In this document: positions 42,973 through 51,412 of the stretch, piece after piece
Numbering within the stretch: position 1 is the first letter of the stretch
How the letters are laid out: each line of letters starts with the position of its first letter
Assembly (NCBI GenBank): GCA_020634455.1
Contig: JACKBQ010000002.1
Location: 2,152,604-2,216,603, forward strand
Direction: 5' to 3'
Length of the DNA stretch: 64,000 nt
Source of the DNA: Ardenticatenaceae bacterium
Lineage (GTDB): Bacteria > Chloroflexota > Anaerolineae > Promineifilales > Promineifilaceae
Program-made: the position numbers and the translations under genes
The notes under the pieces: generated by a model
Told to the model about the DNA's origin: nothing
The model's database searches: none
Seen by the model: only the letters and a program-made list of their open reading frames with translations

Positions 42973-45813
42973 ATGGCGCGGAACAAATCATATCATAGAG
43001 CAGAACAGGAAATTGAAGAGGCGCGACGTTCAGGTGCAATAATACTTGCCTTGAGCGGTATAGGCTTAATCGAACTACCTGAAGCAGTTAGTCAACTAAC
43101 CTGGTTGGATTCGTTGGATATTGCCTACAACAAACTAACAGCCGTACCTGAAATGATCGGTAAACTTACTCGATTGACATCCCTAAGTCTTGATAGTAAT
43201 GAATTTACAACGGTGCCCAATTCAATTTTCCAACTTACCAAGTTACAATCGCTGAATCTCTCCCGCAACCAGCTAACGCTCATTCCTGAGGCAATCGGCC
43301 AACTCACCCATTTGCAGTGGCTTAGTCTTTCTCACAACCAACTAACGACCATTCCCGAGGCAATCAGCCAACTTACTCAGTTGAAGACACTGAATCTCTC
43401 CTATAACCAACTCACCGACATTTCTTTTCCTCTTACTCAACTTAAGCGTTTGGAGAGACTTGATCTCAACGGCAATCCCCTTAACCCCGAACTTGCTGCG
43501 GCAAACAAAGAAGGACTTGACGCCGTTAAGGCATACCTCCTAGCCAAAGCAAGAGCGCAAATAAGGCTTAATGAAGCCAAGCTCATTCTCATTGGCGAAG
43601 GAGAGGTAGGCAAAACTTGTTTGATGGATGCTTTTGAGGGTAAGGATTGGCAAGAACATACCACCACGCATGGCATCGAAATCAGAACTATTACTGCTAC
43701 GGATATGGATAGTAGCCAGGAAATTACGCTCAATGGCTGGGATTTTGGCGGCCAGCGCGTCTACCGTCCCACTCACCAACTCTTCTTCAGCTCGCCCGCC
43801 GTCTACCTCGTCGTTTGGAAGCCGCGCGAAGGCCCGCAACAAGGCTTTGTCAAAGAATGGATAAAGCTCATCAAACACCGCGAACCGGAGGCCAAAATCC
43901 TGGTCGTGGCCACCCACGGCGGCCCCCAACAGCGCCAACCAGACATTGACCGCCAGGAACTGTGGGATTTGTTCGGCAAAGAAACGGTGCTTGACTTCTT
44001 TTTCGTAGACAGCAAACCCGACGAAAACGGCCAGCGGCGAGGCATCAACAAACTCAAGCAAGCCATCGCCCGCGTTGCCGCCAACTTACCGGAAATGGGT
44101 CGTGAGGTGCCCAAAAGTTTTCAGAAGGCACGCCAAGCACTGGCCAAAACCGGAAAGGCATACCTATCGCGAGATGATGTTTACAAAATTTGCCGACAGC
44201 ACGGTATGAACAATGCAGTAGCTAACTTATTCACCATCATTTCTCATCGCCTCGGTCATCTTATCCATTACCAACATGACCCCGCCCTGCGCGACATCGT
44301 CATCCTCAAACCGGATTGGCTAGCGACCGCCATCAGCTTCGTCCTCGACGACGAGGAGACGCGGGCCAATCAAGGTCTCATCCCCTTCGCCCGCCTCAGC
44401 CAGCTATGGGACGACCCCGCTCGCGATGCCGCAGACCGTTATCCCGCCGACCTGCACCCCATTTTCTTACGGCTGATGGAACGGTTCGACCTCTCTTACC
44501 GAGTCGCCGGTCTGCCCGCCAAAAACGAAAACAACGGTACCAGCCTCATCGCCCAACTCGTCCCCGACAATCGCCCCGAAATGCGGCTGGCCGCCGCCTG
44601 GCCGTCCGCCCCCGCCCCCGGCGACACGCAGCAGATGCAAATCTGCCAGATTGTGGATGACAAAGGGCAGTCCGCCCCGGCGGAAGGGTTGTTCTACCAG
44701 CTCATTGTCCGCCTGCACCAATACTCGCTGGGGCGGGCGCATTACGACGACAGCATCCATTGGCAGCGCGGCCTCGTTCTGGACGACGATTACAACGGCA
44801 TGGCCCGGCTGGACTACAAGGGTAACGACGTCCATATCGCCGTCCGCGCCCCCTATCCCGAAGGCTTCCTGCACCGCCTGACGGGGGACGTGAAATATCT
44901 GGTGGAAAGTTTCTGGGAAGGGCTGCGCTGCGATGTGATGGTTCCCTGCATCCAACCCTGCGGCAAAAACGCCCCCGGAACCGGCCTCTACGAAGTAGGC
45001 AAACTGATTGACAGCAAACGCAAAAACCGCCCCGACTACCCCTGCCCCGTCTGCCACGAATGGCAGCCGATTGATTCCCTCCTCCGCAACGCCCCCGCCG
45101 CCCGGCCGTTGCCCACCCACGTCATTGACAACCGCGCAGTGTTGGCCGAGGTGCGCAAACTGCACGGCCGCTTTGATCAAGTAGATAAAAGACAGGCCGT
45201 CCTGCTCAGCCAGAACGACGCCAATTACAACAGCCTCATCCAACTATTCACCGACGAGGCTAAAGAAGGGCCACGGTTGTTCAGCTTCATCCCCGTTGAC
45301 CGTAGCAATTTCAATCCTAAAAAATGGATACGAGCCAAGTTCCGCCTGACCTTGTGGTGCGAACATTCGCGCCTGCCGCTGCCCAGCCTCAACGAACCGG
45401 GTAGCAAAAAAGGCGTCTACGAAATCGAACTGACCCGCGAATGGTTCAAAAAGGCGGGGCCTTATCTGAAATTCCTGACTGGCACGTTAAGTCTGGCCTT
45501 GCCAGTGGCTTCGTCAGCCATCAAATTTGACCTGAACGACAACGCTTATGAAGCGATTGAAGAGCAGCTAGATTTGAGCCGCACCATCATCAGCGCCACC
45601 CTCGGCGAAGGCGCAGAAATTGGCAAATTGATGGGCACGGCCGATTCGACTGCACTGGAACACGGCGAATCCATTCGTGCCGAAGGCGGCGCACTGCGGG
45701 AACTCCACACCCTGCTTAAGGATAAAGACCCCAGCTTTGGCGGTCTGGTGCGCGTACGCAACAAACGCCAGGAATTTTTGTGGGTGCACCCCCAATTTGA
45801 AGGTGAGTATTAA
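42973..45813 (+). CDS. LRR-Roc-COR (ROCO-type) GTPase
   Basis: 946 residues. About six 23-residue leucine-rich repeats (residues 25-170, consensus LxxLxLSxNQLTxIPEAIxQLTx) precede a Roc GTPase domain with P loop GEGEVGKTCLMDAF (about 207) and switch motif WDFGGQ (about 255). The usual NKxD guanine site reads VATHGG, so specificity may be altered. COR-like sequence follows (LKPDWLATAISFVL...), a Cys cluster (CIQPCG, CPVC) at about 655-695, and a C-terminal domain with a hydrophobic helix near 830-850. Bacterial ROCO functions are mostly unknown; some LRR or STAND-like proteins act in phage defence. No ACGGCCGT motif occurs in this gene. Confidence 0.85.
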   Translation: MARNKSYHRAEQEIEEARRSGAIILALSGIGLIELPEAVSQLTWLDSLDIAYNKLTAVPEMIGKLTRLTSLSLDSNEFTTVPNSIFQLTKLQSLNLSRNQLTLIPEAIGQLTHLQWLSLSHNQLTTIPEAISQLTQLKTLNLSYNQLTDISFPLTQLKRLERLDLNGNPLNPELAAANKEGLDAVKAYLLAKARAQIRLNEAKLILIGEGEVGKTCLMDAFEGKDWQEHTTTHGIEIRTITATDMDSSQEITLNGWDFGGQRVYRPTHQLFFSSPAVYLVVWKPREGPQQGFVKEWIKLIKHREPEAKILVVATHGGPQQRQPDIDRQELWDLFGKETVLDFFFVDSKPDENGQRRGINKLKQAIARVAANLPEMGREVPKSFQKARQALAKTGKAYLSRDDVYKICRQHGMNNAVANLFTIISHRLGHLIHYQHDPALRDIVILKPDWLATAISFVLDDEETRANQGLIPFARLSQLWDDPARDAADRYPADLHPIFLRLMERFDLSYRVAGLPAKNENNGTSLIAQLVPDNRPEMRLAAAWPSAPAPGDTQQMQICQIVDDKGQSAPAEGLFYQLIVRLHQYSLGRAHYDDSIHWQRGLVLDDDYNGMARLDYKGNDVHIAVRAPYPEGFLHRLTGDVKYLVESFWEGLRCDVMVPCIQPCGKNAPGTGLYEVGKLIDSKRKNRPDYPCPVCHEWQPIDSLLRNAPAARPLPTHVIDNRAVLAEVRKLHGRFDQVDKRQAVLLSQNDANYNSLIQLFTDEAKEGPRLFSFIPVDRSNFNPKKWIRAKFRLTLWCEHSRLPLPSLNEPGSKKGVYEIELTREWFKKAGPYLKFLTGTLSLALPVASSAIKFDLNDNAYEAIEEQLDLSRTIISATLGEGAEIGKLMGTADSTALEHGESIRAEGGALRELHTLLKDKDPSFGGLVRVRNKRQEFLWVHPQFEGEY

Positions 45814-45960
45814 AAGGCCAACCGTTGCCATTCAACCGATCGGTTGATCGCAGAATCCATCCCCCGTTGTTCTTTTTTCCTCTGGCCGATTGGTTACGTT
45901 AGACGGCCGTTCCGCTATCCTACCTGTATTCAACAACACAGACACTTTTGGAGGTTCGCA

Positions 45961-46449
45961 ATGAGTACAGTAGGTTTTATTCACATGATTTTTGGCATCG
46001 TGGCCTTGGTGGCGGGAACGGCCGTGTTATTCTTACGCAAAGGCACCCGTTGGCACCGCACCTTGGGGCATCTTTATCTTACCAACATGCTGGCCCTCAA
46101 CATCTCCGCCCTGTTCATCTACCGGCTGTACGGCAGCTTTGGCCCCTTCCACTGGCTGGCGCTTATGAGCCTGCTCACCCTGGTGGCCGGGATGGTGCCC
46201 GTGTTTACCCGCCGCCCCAAAGGACGCTGGCTGGAACTACACGCCAGCTTCATCAACGGCTCCTACGTCGGTCTGGTGGCGGCAACGGCCGCAGAAATCA
46301 CCAGTCGCATCCCCGGCACCGAAGAGAGCTTTGGCCTGGTCGTCGGCGGAACCTCCCTGTTGGTCATGGTGATTGGGGGGATGCTGATTCAGCGGTTCAC
46401 CCCCGCCAGCGTCCGCCGCACACCCAACCGCTTCCACCATGCTCGCTAA
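45961..46449 (+). CDS. DUF2306-type small membrane protein
   Basis: 162 residues with four or five hydrophobic helices. STVGFIHMIFGIVALVAGTA, KGTRWHRTLGHLY and FGPFHWLALMSL fit DUF2306 membrane proteins, which carry conserved His residues in or near the helices (HRTLGH, FHW) that might bind a metal or heme; none is proven. The ATG at 45961 follows TTGGAGG. The frame is open 39 codons further upstream without a ribosome site. Confidence 0.7.
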   Translation: MSTVGFIHMIFGIVALVAGTAVLFLRKGTRWHRTLGHLYLTNMLALNISALFIYRLYGSFGPFHWLALMSLLTLVAGMVPVFTRRPKGRWLELHASFINGSYVGLVAATAAEITSRIPGTEESFGLVVGGTSLLVMVIGGMLIQRFTPASVRRTPNRFHHAR

Positions 46450-46590
46450 CAAATTCTGGTCAAAAGACCGCAACGCGTGCGCTTTTCGCTGATGATCCAA
46501 ACGTTTCTTGCTGGCAGAAACGGCCGTACTTTGCACATTGCCCCGTTTTTCAGATAATCGCCCAACTATCTTCATGGATCAGGAGAACCT

Positions 46591-47232
46591 ATGAGCAAAC
46601 ATCTCGTCATCGTGGCCGGCAACATCGGCGCAGGCAAAACCTCGCTCACCGAGCGCATCGGCGACCGCCTGGGCTGGCGCACTGCCTACGAATCTGTCAT
46701 TGACAACCCGTACCTGGCCGACTTTTACGCCGACATGCGCCAATGGTCGTTCCATTTGCAGGTGTTTTACATTGGCCACCGCGCCGAACAATATTTGCAG
46801 CTCGCCCGCAGCCCCGAATCGGCCATTGCCGACCGCAGCATTTTTGAGGATGCCTACATCTTCGCCCGCGCCCTGCACCACATGGGCAACCTCAGCGAGC
46901 GAGATTACCACGCCTACCGTCGCGCCTTCGACCTGGTGGTAAACGGCCTGCCCAAGCCAGATTTGCTGCTCTACCTCAAAGCCCCCGTGCCGGTGCTGAT
47001 GGATCGCATTCATCAGCGAGGCCGCGCCATGGAAAGCGGCATCTCGGCTGACTACCTCGGCCTGCTCGATTCATTTTACGACGACTGGCTGCGCTCGTTT
47101 GACGTGTGTCCCGTGCTGGTCATTCCCAGCCAGGATTTGGACTTTGTGAACAAGCCACAGCATCTGGACATTGTGGTCCAGCGCATTCAGGACAAGCTGT
47201 CTGGGCAGGAAAGTGTGGTTTTTCCCGACTGA
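46591..47232 (+). CDS. Deoxynucleoside kinase (deoxyadenosine/deoxyguanosine kinase type)
   Basis: 213 residues. P loop AGNIGAGKTSLTERI, the substrate-binding Glu in AYESVIDNPYLADFYAD, the Gln region (WSFHLQVFYIGHRAEQY), the DRS motif in AIADRSIFEDAYIFA and a lid with MDRIHQRGRAMES match bacterial Dgk/Dck-type kinases for nucleoside salvage. The exact base preference is not certain. The ATG follows AGGAG. Standalone. Confidence 0.88.
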   Translation: MSKHLVIVAGNIGAGKTSLTERIGDRLGWRTAYESVIDNPYLADFYADMRQWSFHLQVFYIGHRAEQYLQLARSPESAIADRSIFEDAYIFARALHHMGNLSERDYHAYRRAFDLVVNGLPKPDLLLYLKAPVPVLMDRIHQRGRAMESGISADYLGLLDSFYDDWLRSFDVCPVLVIPSQDLDFVNKPQHLDIVVQRIQDKLSGQESVVFPD

Positions 47233-47261
47233 AACGTTGATAATTTGATAATCGCCCTGCT

Positions 47262-47290
47262 TTACCAATCTGGCAAACCCATGCTATACT
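47262..47290 (+). promoter_or_regulatory. Probable sigma-70 promoter for the GAF gene
   Basis: TTACCA (47262-47267), a 17-base spacer and TATACT (47285-47290) lie 165 bases ahead of the GAF gene. The long leader in between contains one ACGGCCGT palindrome and no other clear structure. Confidence 0.45.
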
Positions 47291-47455
47291 CTCCCGCACG
47301 TATTGGTGTCCTTTTGTGAGCCAGCAGTGTGCAAGGCAAACAAAGCTGTGAACAACGCAATCATGACAACGGCCCAGGGCTAAACGGCCGTTCTCATGCA
47401 TCCATCAACCGACTTCCCCTGTCGGTGACCACAGCGCAGTTCTTTGGAGGTCTAA

Positions 47456-48073
47456 ATGAGCACGGAAATTCGCGGCACAGCCCACTTTATCCAGCAAGAA
47501 AATATTCGGCTAAAAAGTGAAAATGATCGGCTTCAGCAAGAGGTGGTTCGCTTGCGCCTCATCTTGCGCAACCTGGGCAATCTTAACCAGATGGCCCTCT
47601 CCATCCACCCAGAAACCGATATTCTGGTACTGCTCGATCAGATTTTGCAGGCGGCCCTGGACAGCATTCAGGCGACAGATGGTTCCTTGCTGCTGGTTGA
47701 TGAAGATACGAAAGAGTTATCTTTTGTCGTGGTGCACGGCTCTGTGCGTACCCAACTGGTTGGGCATCGCATTCCGTTGGGTACCGGGATTGCTGGCTGG
47801 GTGGCCCAAAACGCCGAATCCGTCATTGTGCCAAACGTGCAAACCGATCCTCGCTTTTCTCCCCGCGTGGACCAGGCATTTCATTTCAAAACAAGCTCGT
47901 TGGTGTGCGTCCCCATTGTCTTTACCGGGCGGGTTTTGGGCGTCATTCAGGCTGTGAACAAAAGCAATCGCAAGGAGTTTGTGCATGCCGATTTGCTAAT
48001 GCTCAACGTGGTCGCCCAGTTAGCGGCGGCAGCCATCGCCCGCGCCGAGAGCATCCTGCTAGGCGACGAGTAA
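47456..48073 (+). CDS. GAF-domain protein with N-terminal coiled coil
   Basis: 205 residues. An N-terminal heptad segment (IRLKSENDRLQQEVVRLRLI) precedes a single GAF domain (SIHPETDILVLLDQILQAAL...PLGTGIAGWVAQNAESVIVP...SLVCVPIVFTGRVLGVIQAV). There is no output domain, so it probably dimerises and binds a small ligand or a partner. The ATG follows TTTGGAGG. Its ligand is unknown. Confidence 0.8.
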   Translation: MSTEIRGTAHFIQQENIRLKSENDRLQQEVVRLRLILRNLGNLNQMALSIHPETDILVLLDQILQAALDSIQATDGSLLLVDEDTKELSFVVVHGSVRTQLVGHRIPLGTGIAGWVAQNAESVIVPNVQTDPRFSPRVDQAFHFKTSSLVCVPIVFTGRVLGVIQAVNKSNRKEFVHADLLMLNVVAQLAAAAIARAESILLGDE

Positions 48074-48085
48074 GCGCCCCAAAAA

Positions 48086-48655
48086 TCAATCTGCCAACAC
48101 CTGGCAGCCCACCATTGTCGGATGATCGAGCACCCGCGCCTTGCCTGGTACGCGACGGACGGCCCAGAGTACGGCCGTATCCCCCCCAGCCGCCAGCAAC
48201 ATCAACGTAGCCCACATCACCAGCAGCGGCTGCTGCACGGCGATGCCCGCAAACCCAGGCAGCACACCCAAAAACAGCCCCGGCAGCGCCACAGAAATCC
48301 GGTACGCCGTCGTGGGCAGTGGATCGCGACAGTGCGCATAAGGGGCAAACCCCTGCCAGCTAAAGCCAAACTTGATGCGCCGCCACGGTACGCCCCCCAC
48401 CAGCCAAAAGCCCACCGCGTGCAGCAGTTCATGCACCACAATGCTCACCGCCATGACAAAAATCAAGGCGCTAAGGCCACTAAAAGAGTTATCCAAAAAG
48501 GCGGCAAAGGGCCAATTTTGCCAAACCACCCAGTAAGGAAGCCAAAAGAGCAAAAAAGCCAGCGGCACCATTAAAAAAGCCATCAGGTTGGCGGAAGTCA
48601 TCGGGACGGTGGCTTCGTAGGCAATCTCTTGTTCGGGTATTAATTCTTCGGGCAT
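48086..48655 (-). CDS. DUF3267 putative membrane zinc metalloprotease
   Basis: 189 residues with about five hydrophobic segments. VVHELLHAVGF holds an HExxH zinc motif in a membrane setting, and GFSWQGFAPYAHCRDPLPTTAYR followed by ALPGL fits DUF3267, related to site-2-type proteases. The ATG is two bases after the hydrolase stop upstream, so the pair is cotranscribed. The substrate is unknown. Confidence 0.75.
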   Translation of the reverse strand: MPEELIPEQEIAYEATVPMTSANLMAFLMVPLAFLLFWLPYWVVWQNWPFAAFLDNSFSGLSALIFVMAVSIVVHELLHAVGFWLVGGVPWRRIKFGFSWQGFAPYAHCRDPLPTTAYRISVALPGLFLGVLPGFAGIAVQQPLLVMWATLMLLAAGGDTAVLWAVRRVPGKARVLDHPTMVGCQVLAD

Positions 48656-48657
48656 CG

Positions 48658-49569
48658 TTATTCTCCCCCTGATTGTGAAAGATACGGCCGCTCTTGATGA
48701 ACCAGGGCGCGATTGAAAAAGGTAATGAGTTTGTGATTGTATTCATCCTGGCAGACGTGCCAGCCCATCCCATGTTGGGCGTCTGGGATTTGCCAGTAGA
48801 CGGCCGTTTCCACCCCATCTGCCAAATTTTTCAGCATTTTCGCCTCGACGCCCTCGCCAGTCGCAATCAGTAGGAACGGCCGTTTACCCAAACGAGCCGC
48901 CGCTGCCGCGTTAGAAGGCAAGGGGTGCTGTCTGGCCAAGCGCAAGATAAAACGCATGTAAAGTTGCTGCTGCCAATACCCATACCGCCGCCACCAGGCG
49001 GTTGGCGGTGGCACATCGGCCGGCACCGCAGGGCTGATGCCTTCCCCCGCCACAGCGCGAATAGCCACCGTTTGAGCCGCCGCTTGCAAAGCAAACAGCC
49101 CGCCCACCGAAATGCCCATCACGCCAATGCTTCCCTGCTGCACGTCGGGGCGCTTGCTCAGGTACGCCACCGCCGCCAGCACGTCATCCACGCTAGATTG
49201 GCCCCGGCCAAAGCGCGACCCGCCGCTGCCGCCATGCGCCCGCAAATCGTACATCAGGATGCCGTAACCCGCTTGCAGCAGCGCCTCCGCCTGGTGAATC
49301 ACCCCCAGCCGATTACCGCTGTGACCGTGCAGCAAAATAACGGCCGCTTTATTGCGCGATGGCACATACCAACCAGCCAGCTTCACACCATCCTGACTGG
49401 TCAACACCACATCTTCGTAAGTAACTCCCAAATTGGTTGGCGTAAAAAAAGCAATCTTCATGCGCGGCGGCCGCACAAACAGGTACGCTGCGTAATACGG
49501 CCGAAACCAGACGTAAAACGCCAGCAAAGGAATAAAAATCAGTAGCTCAACAGGGAAAGCTTCGCTCAC
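48658..49569 (-). CDS. Alpha/beta hydrolase with N-terminal membrane segment
   Basis: 303 residues. A hydrophobic N-terminus (LLIFIPLLAFYVWF) may anchor it in the membrane. The fold markers are VILLHGHSGNRLG (oxyanion loop), MYDLRAHGGSGGS, the nucleophile elbow GVMGISVGGLFAL and a late His in DAQHGMGWH. It belongs to the family of membrane-attached hydrolases close to FrsA/CocE-like esterases, but the substrate is open. The GTG at 49569 is the first start. It is cotranscribed with the DUF3267 gene. Confidence 0.8.
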   Translation of the reverse strand: MSEAFPVELLIFIPLLAFYVWFRPYYAAYLFVRPPRMKIAFFTPTNLGVTYEDVVLTSQDGVKLAGWYVPSRNKAAVILLHGHSGNRLGVIHQAEALLQAGYGILMYDLRAHGGSGGSRFGRGQSSVDDVLAAVAYLSKRPDVQQGSIGVMGISVGGLFALQAAAQTVAIRAVAGEGISPAVPADVPPPTAWWRRYGYWQQQLYMRFILRLARQHPLPSNAAAAARLGKRPFLLIATGEGVEAKMLKNLADGVETAVYWQIPDAQHGMGWHVCQDEYNHKLITFFNRALVHQERPYLSQSGGE

Positions 49570-49696
49570 CAGGTCATTCTAACCTAATCTGGGCCAATTG
49601 ACCGATCCCAAAAATCATTGACGAGCATTCCCGCGCACGGTATGATACCGACAAGTTGGCTCGCTTGGGCCAGCCATTAACAATCTACAGCAATGA

Positions 49697-49901
49697 ACGC
49701 AGGTGCGCCCCCGCCCGGATGCGCGGCGCACAGAACGTATCGCTCTGTAGGGGAAGCCCGGTGGCCTGTTTGTAAAATAAACAGGGAGTCCGGCACTGTC
49801 CCGCAACGGTAAGATAATGGTTAATGGTTAACTGTAAATGGTTAATAATTAACAGTTAACCATTTACAATTAACTATTTTCAAGTCCGAATACCTACCTG
49901 T
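49697..49901 (+). promoter_or_regulatory. Cobalamin riboswitch
   Basis: The conserved core is visible: AGGTGC near 49700, GGGGAAGCCCGGTG (49750-49763), GGAGTCCGGCACTGTCCCGC (about 49785-49804) running into AACGGTAA, and the closing AAGTCCGAATACCTACCTG (49882-49900). This is the order and spacing of the B12 (adenosylcobalamin-type) aptamer. The arm between GGTAA and AAGTCCG is a word-repeat hairpin (49815-49880). A terminator at 49972-49996 precedes the binding-protein gene, so ligand binding most likely stops transcription of the importer. Confidence 0.9.
49815..49880. repeat. Word-repeat hairpin inside the riboswitch
   Basis: AATGGTTAATGGTTAACTGT is followed by inverted AACAGTTAACCATTTACAAT and TTAACTATT. 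The same words make the element at 55612-55705. It occupies the variable arm between the aptamer core and its closing strand. Confidence 0.85.
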
Positions 49902-49971
49902 TTTCTTGCTCGTAACCTTCGTGGACAAAGGTAAGCGAGTCACCATGTGTTTTTGCAACCGCAATAATGAC

Positions 49972-49996
49972 AGCTCACCCTTTGGTGAGCTTTTTT
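49972..49996 (+). terminator. Intrinsic terminator controlled by the riboswitch
   Basis: AGCTCACC (49972-49979) pairs with GGTGAGCT (49984-49991) and runs into a T tract. A second hairpin, GCTCGTAACCTT (about 49908-49919) with AAGGTAAGCGAG, precedes it. GCGAGTCACC upstream could compete with the GGTGAGC arm, as expected for an antiterminator. Confidence 0.85.
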
Positions 49997-50093
49997 GTTG
50001 TCCTCCAAATCGTCTAAACAACAAAACCAGGATGATTTTGGCAGCTTGCTATGTTCATGAGCCATTCCAACATCTGTCCGAAGGAGACAACAA

Positions 50094-51365
50094 ATGAAGA
50101 AGTATGACCCCCTGAAATTATTGATCTTGCTGGCGGTTTTGCTGCTGGCAGCCTGTGGCGGAACGCCCAGCGCAGAGCCCACCGCTGAAGCGCCTGCTGA
50201 AGAAATGGCCCAGGCATCTGAGCCAACGGCCGTTCCCCCCACCGAAGCCCCTGCCCTCACCAACAACCTCACCGATGGCTGTGTAGAGAGCTATGATGAA
50301 TCAGTAGACTATTTTCCGGTGAAAACGGCCGTATCCCACGCCGACGGCTTTACCGTTGAATATTTCCACAACTACAAAGTTGTAACCGTCGCCGCCCCCT
50401 GGCTGGGCGCAGCCGATTCCGCCACCTACGTGCTGGTACAGTGCGGCACCCCCAATCCCGCCGGCTACGACGACGCCATCATGATTGACGTGCCCGTGCG
50501 CAGCTTTGTTTCCATGTCCACCACCTACCTGCCCCACCTGGATCAGCTGGGCGTGCTAGATAGCTTGGTGGGTGTAGATTTCGCCAGCTTTGCCTACAAC
50601 CCCACCGTGCAAGAAAAATACGCCGCGGGTGAACTGGTTGAACTGGGCAGCGGTGCCACCGTAAACGTCGAAGCTGCGCTCGAACTTCAGCCAGACGTGA
50701 TCATGACCTCCGCCAGCGGCTCCGCCGATTACGACACGCATCCCAAACTGCAAGAGGTGGGGCTAACGGTGATGCTCAACGCCGATTATCTGGACGTAAC
50801 CCCACTGGGCCGCGCCGAATGGGGCAAATTCATCGCCGTGCTGTACAACCAGGAAGCCGCCGCCAACACCTGGTTCGATGGCGTCGTGGCCGAGTATGAA
50901 GCGTTGACCGCGCTCACCGCCAACGTGGCCGAGCGCCCCACCGTCTTTGCCAACACGCCCTACGAGGGCACCTGGTACATGCCCGGCGGGCAAAGCTACA
51001 CCGCCCTGCTGCTCAACACAGCCGGGGCCGACTACCTCTGGGAGGAGGATGAGTCTACCAGCACGCTGTTCCTCGATTTTGAATCGGTATTTGAGCAAGC
51101 GGCCGACGGCGATTACTGGATCAATCTTGGCTTTGTTTCAACTTTGGCCGATTTGGAAGCCAGCGATGAACGGTTTGCCGATTTTGCCGCGTTTCAAAAT
51201 GGCATGGTTTACAACTACGACCTGCGCATCAACGAATTTGGCGGCAACGATTTTTTCGAGAGCGCGGCGGCCAATCCGCATTGGGTACTGGCCGATTTGA
51301 TCAAGATTTTCCACCCGGAACTGGTGCCGGACCACGCGTTTGTGTATTACCGGCTGGTGGAATAA
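50094..51365 (+). CDS. btuF: Cobalamin ABC transporter substrate-binding lipoprotein (BtuF-like)
   Basis: 423 residues. The signal peptide ends in LLLAACGG (lipobox), followed by an Ala/Pro/Thr-rich stretch to about residue 60. The class III periplasmic-binding fold follows: AIMIDVPVRSFVSMSTTYLP, LDQLGVLDSLVGVDFASF, VEAALELQPDVIMTSASGSA and LGRAEWGKFIAVLYNQEAAA. The family covers iron-siderophore and B12 binders; the riboswitch upstream points to cobalamin or a cobinamide. It is the first gene of a btuF-C-D operon. The name is by context. Confidence 0.85.
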   Translation: MKKYDPLKLLILLAVLLLAACGGTPSAEPTAEAPAEEMAQASEPTAVPPTEAPALTNNLTDGCVESYDESVDYFPVKTAVSHADGFTVEYFHNYKVVTVAAPWLGAADSATYVLVQCGTPNPAGYDDAIMIDVPVRSFVSMSTTYLPHLDQLGVLDSLVGVDFASFAYNPTVQEKYAAGELVELGSGATVNVEAALELQPDVIMTSASGSADYDTHPKLQEVGLTVMLNADYLDVTPLGRAEWGKFIAVLYNQEAAANTWFDGVVAEYEALTALTANVAERPTVFANTPYEGTWYMPGGQSYTALLLNTAGADYLWEEDESTSTLFLDFESVFEQAADGDYWINLGFVSTLADLEASDERFADFAAFQNGMVYNYDLRINEFGGNDFFESAAANPHWVLADLIKIFHPELVPDHAFVYYRLVE

Positions 51366-51373
51366 TTTTTGCT

Positions 51374-51403
51374 GTAGGGAGCGGGTCTCAGACCCGCCCC
51401 TAC
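51374..51403. repeat. Near-perfect palindrome between btuF and btuC
   Basis: GTAGGGAGCGGGTCT and AGACCCGCCCCTAC fold back with one bulge. It lies between the btuF stop and the btuC start. It may differentially stabilise the btuF message or attenuate btuC. The GTAGGG / CCCTAC ends resemble those of the element at 58225-58451. Confidence 0.65.
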
Positions 51404-51412
51404 CCCAATAGT

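Noticed and set aside
49815..49880. Possible CRISPR-like repeat
   Set aside because: The repeated words are 7-9 bases, without spacers, and invert into a hairpin; no cas gene is in the window.
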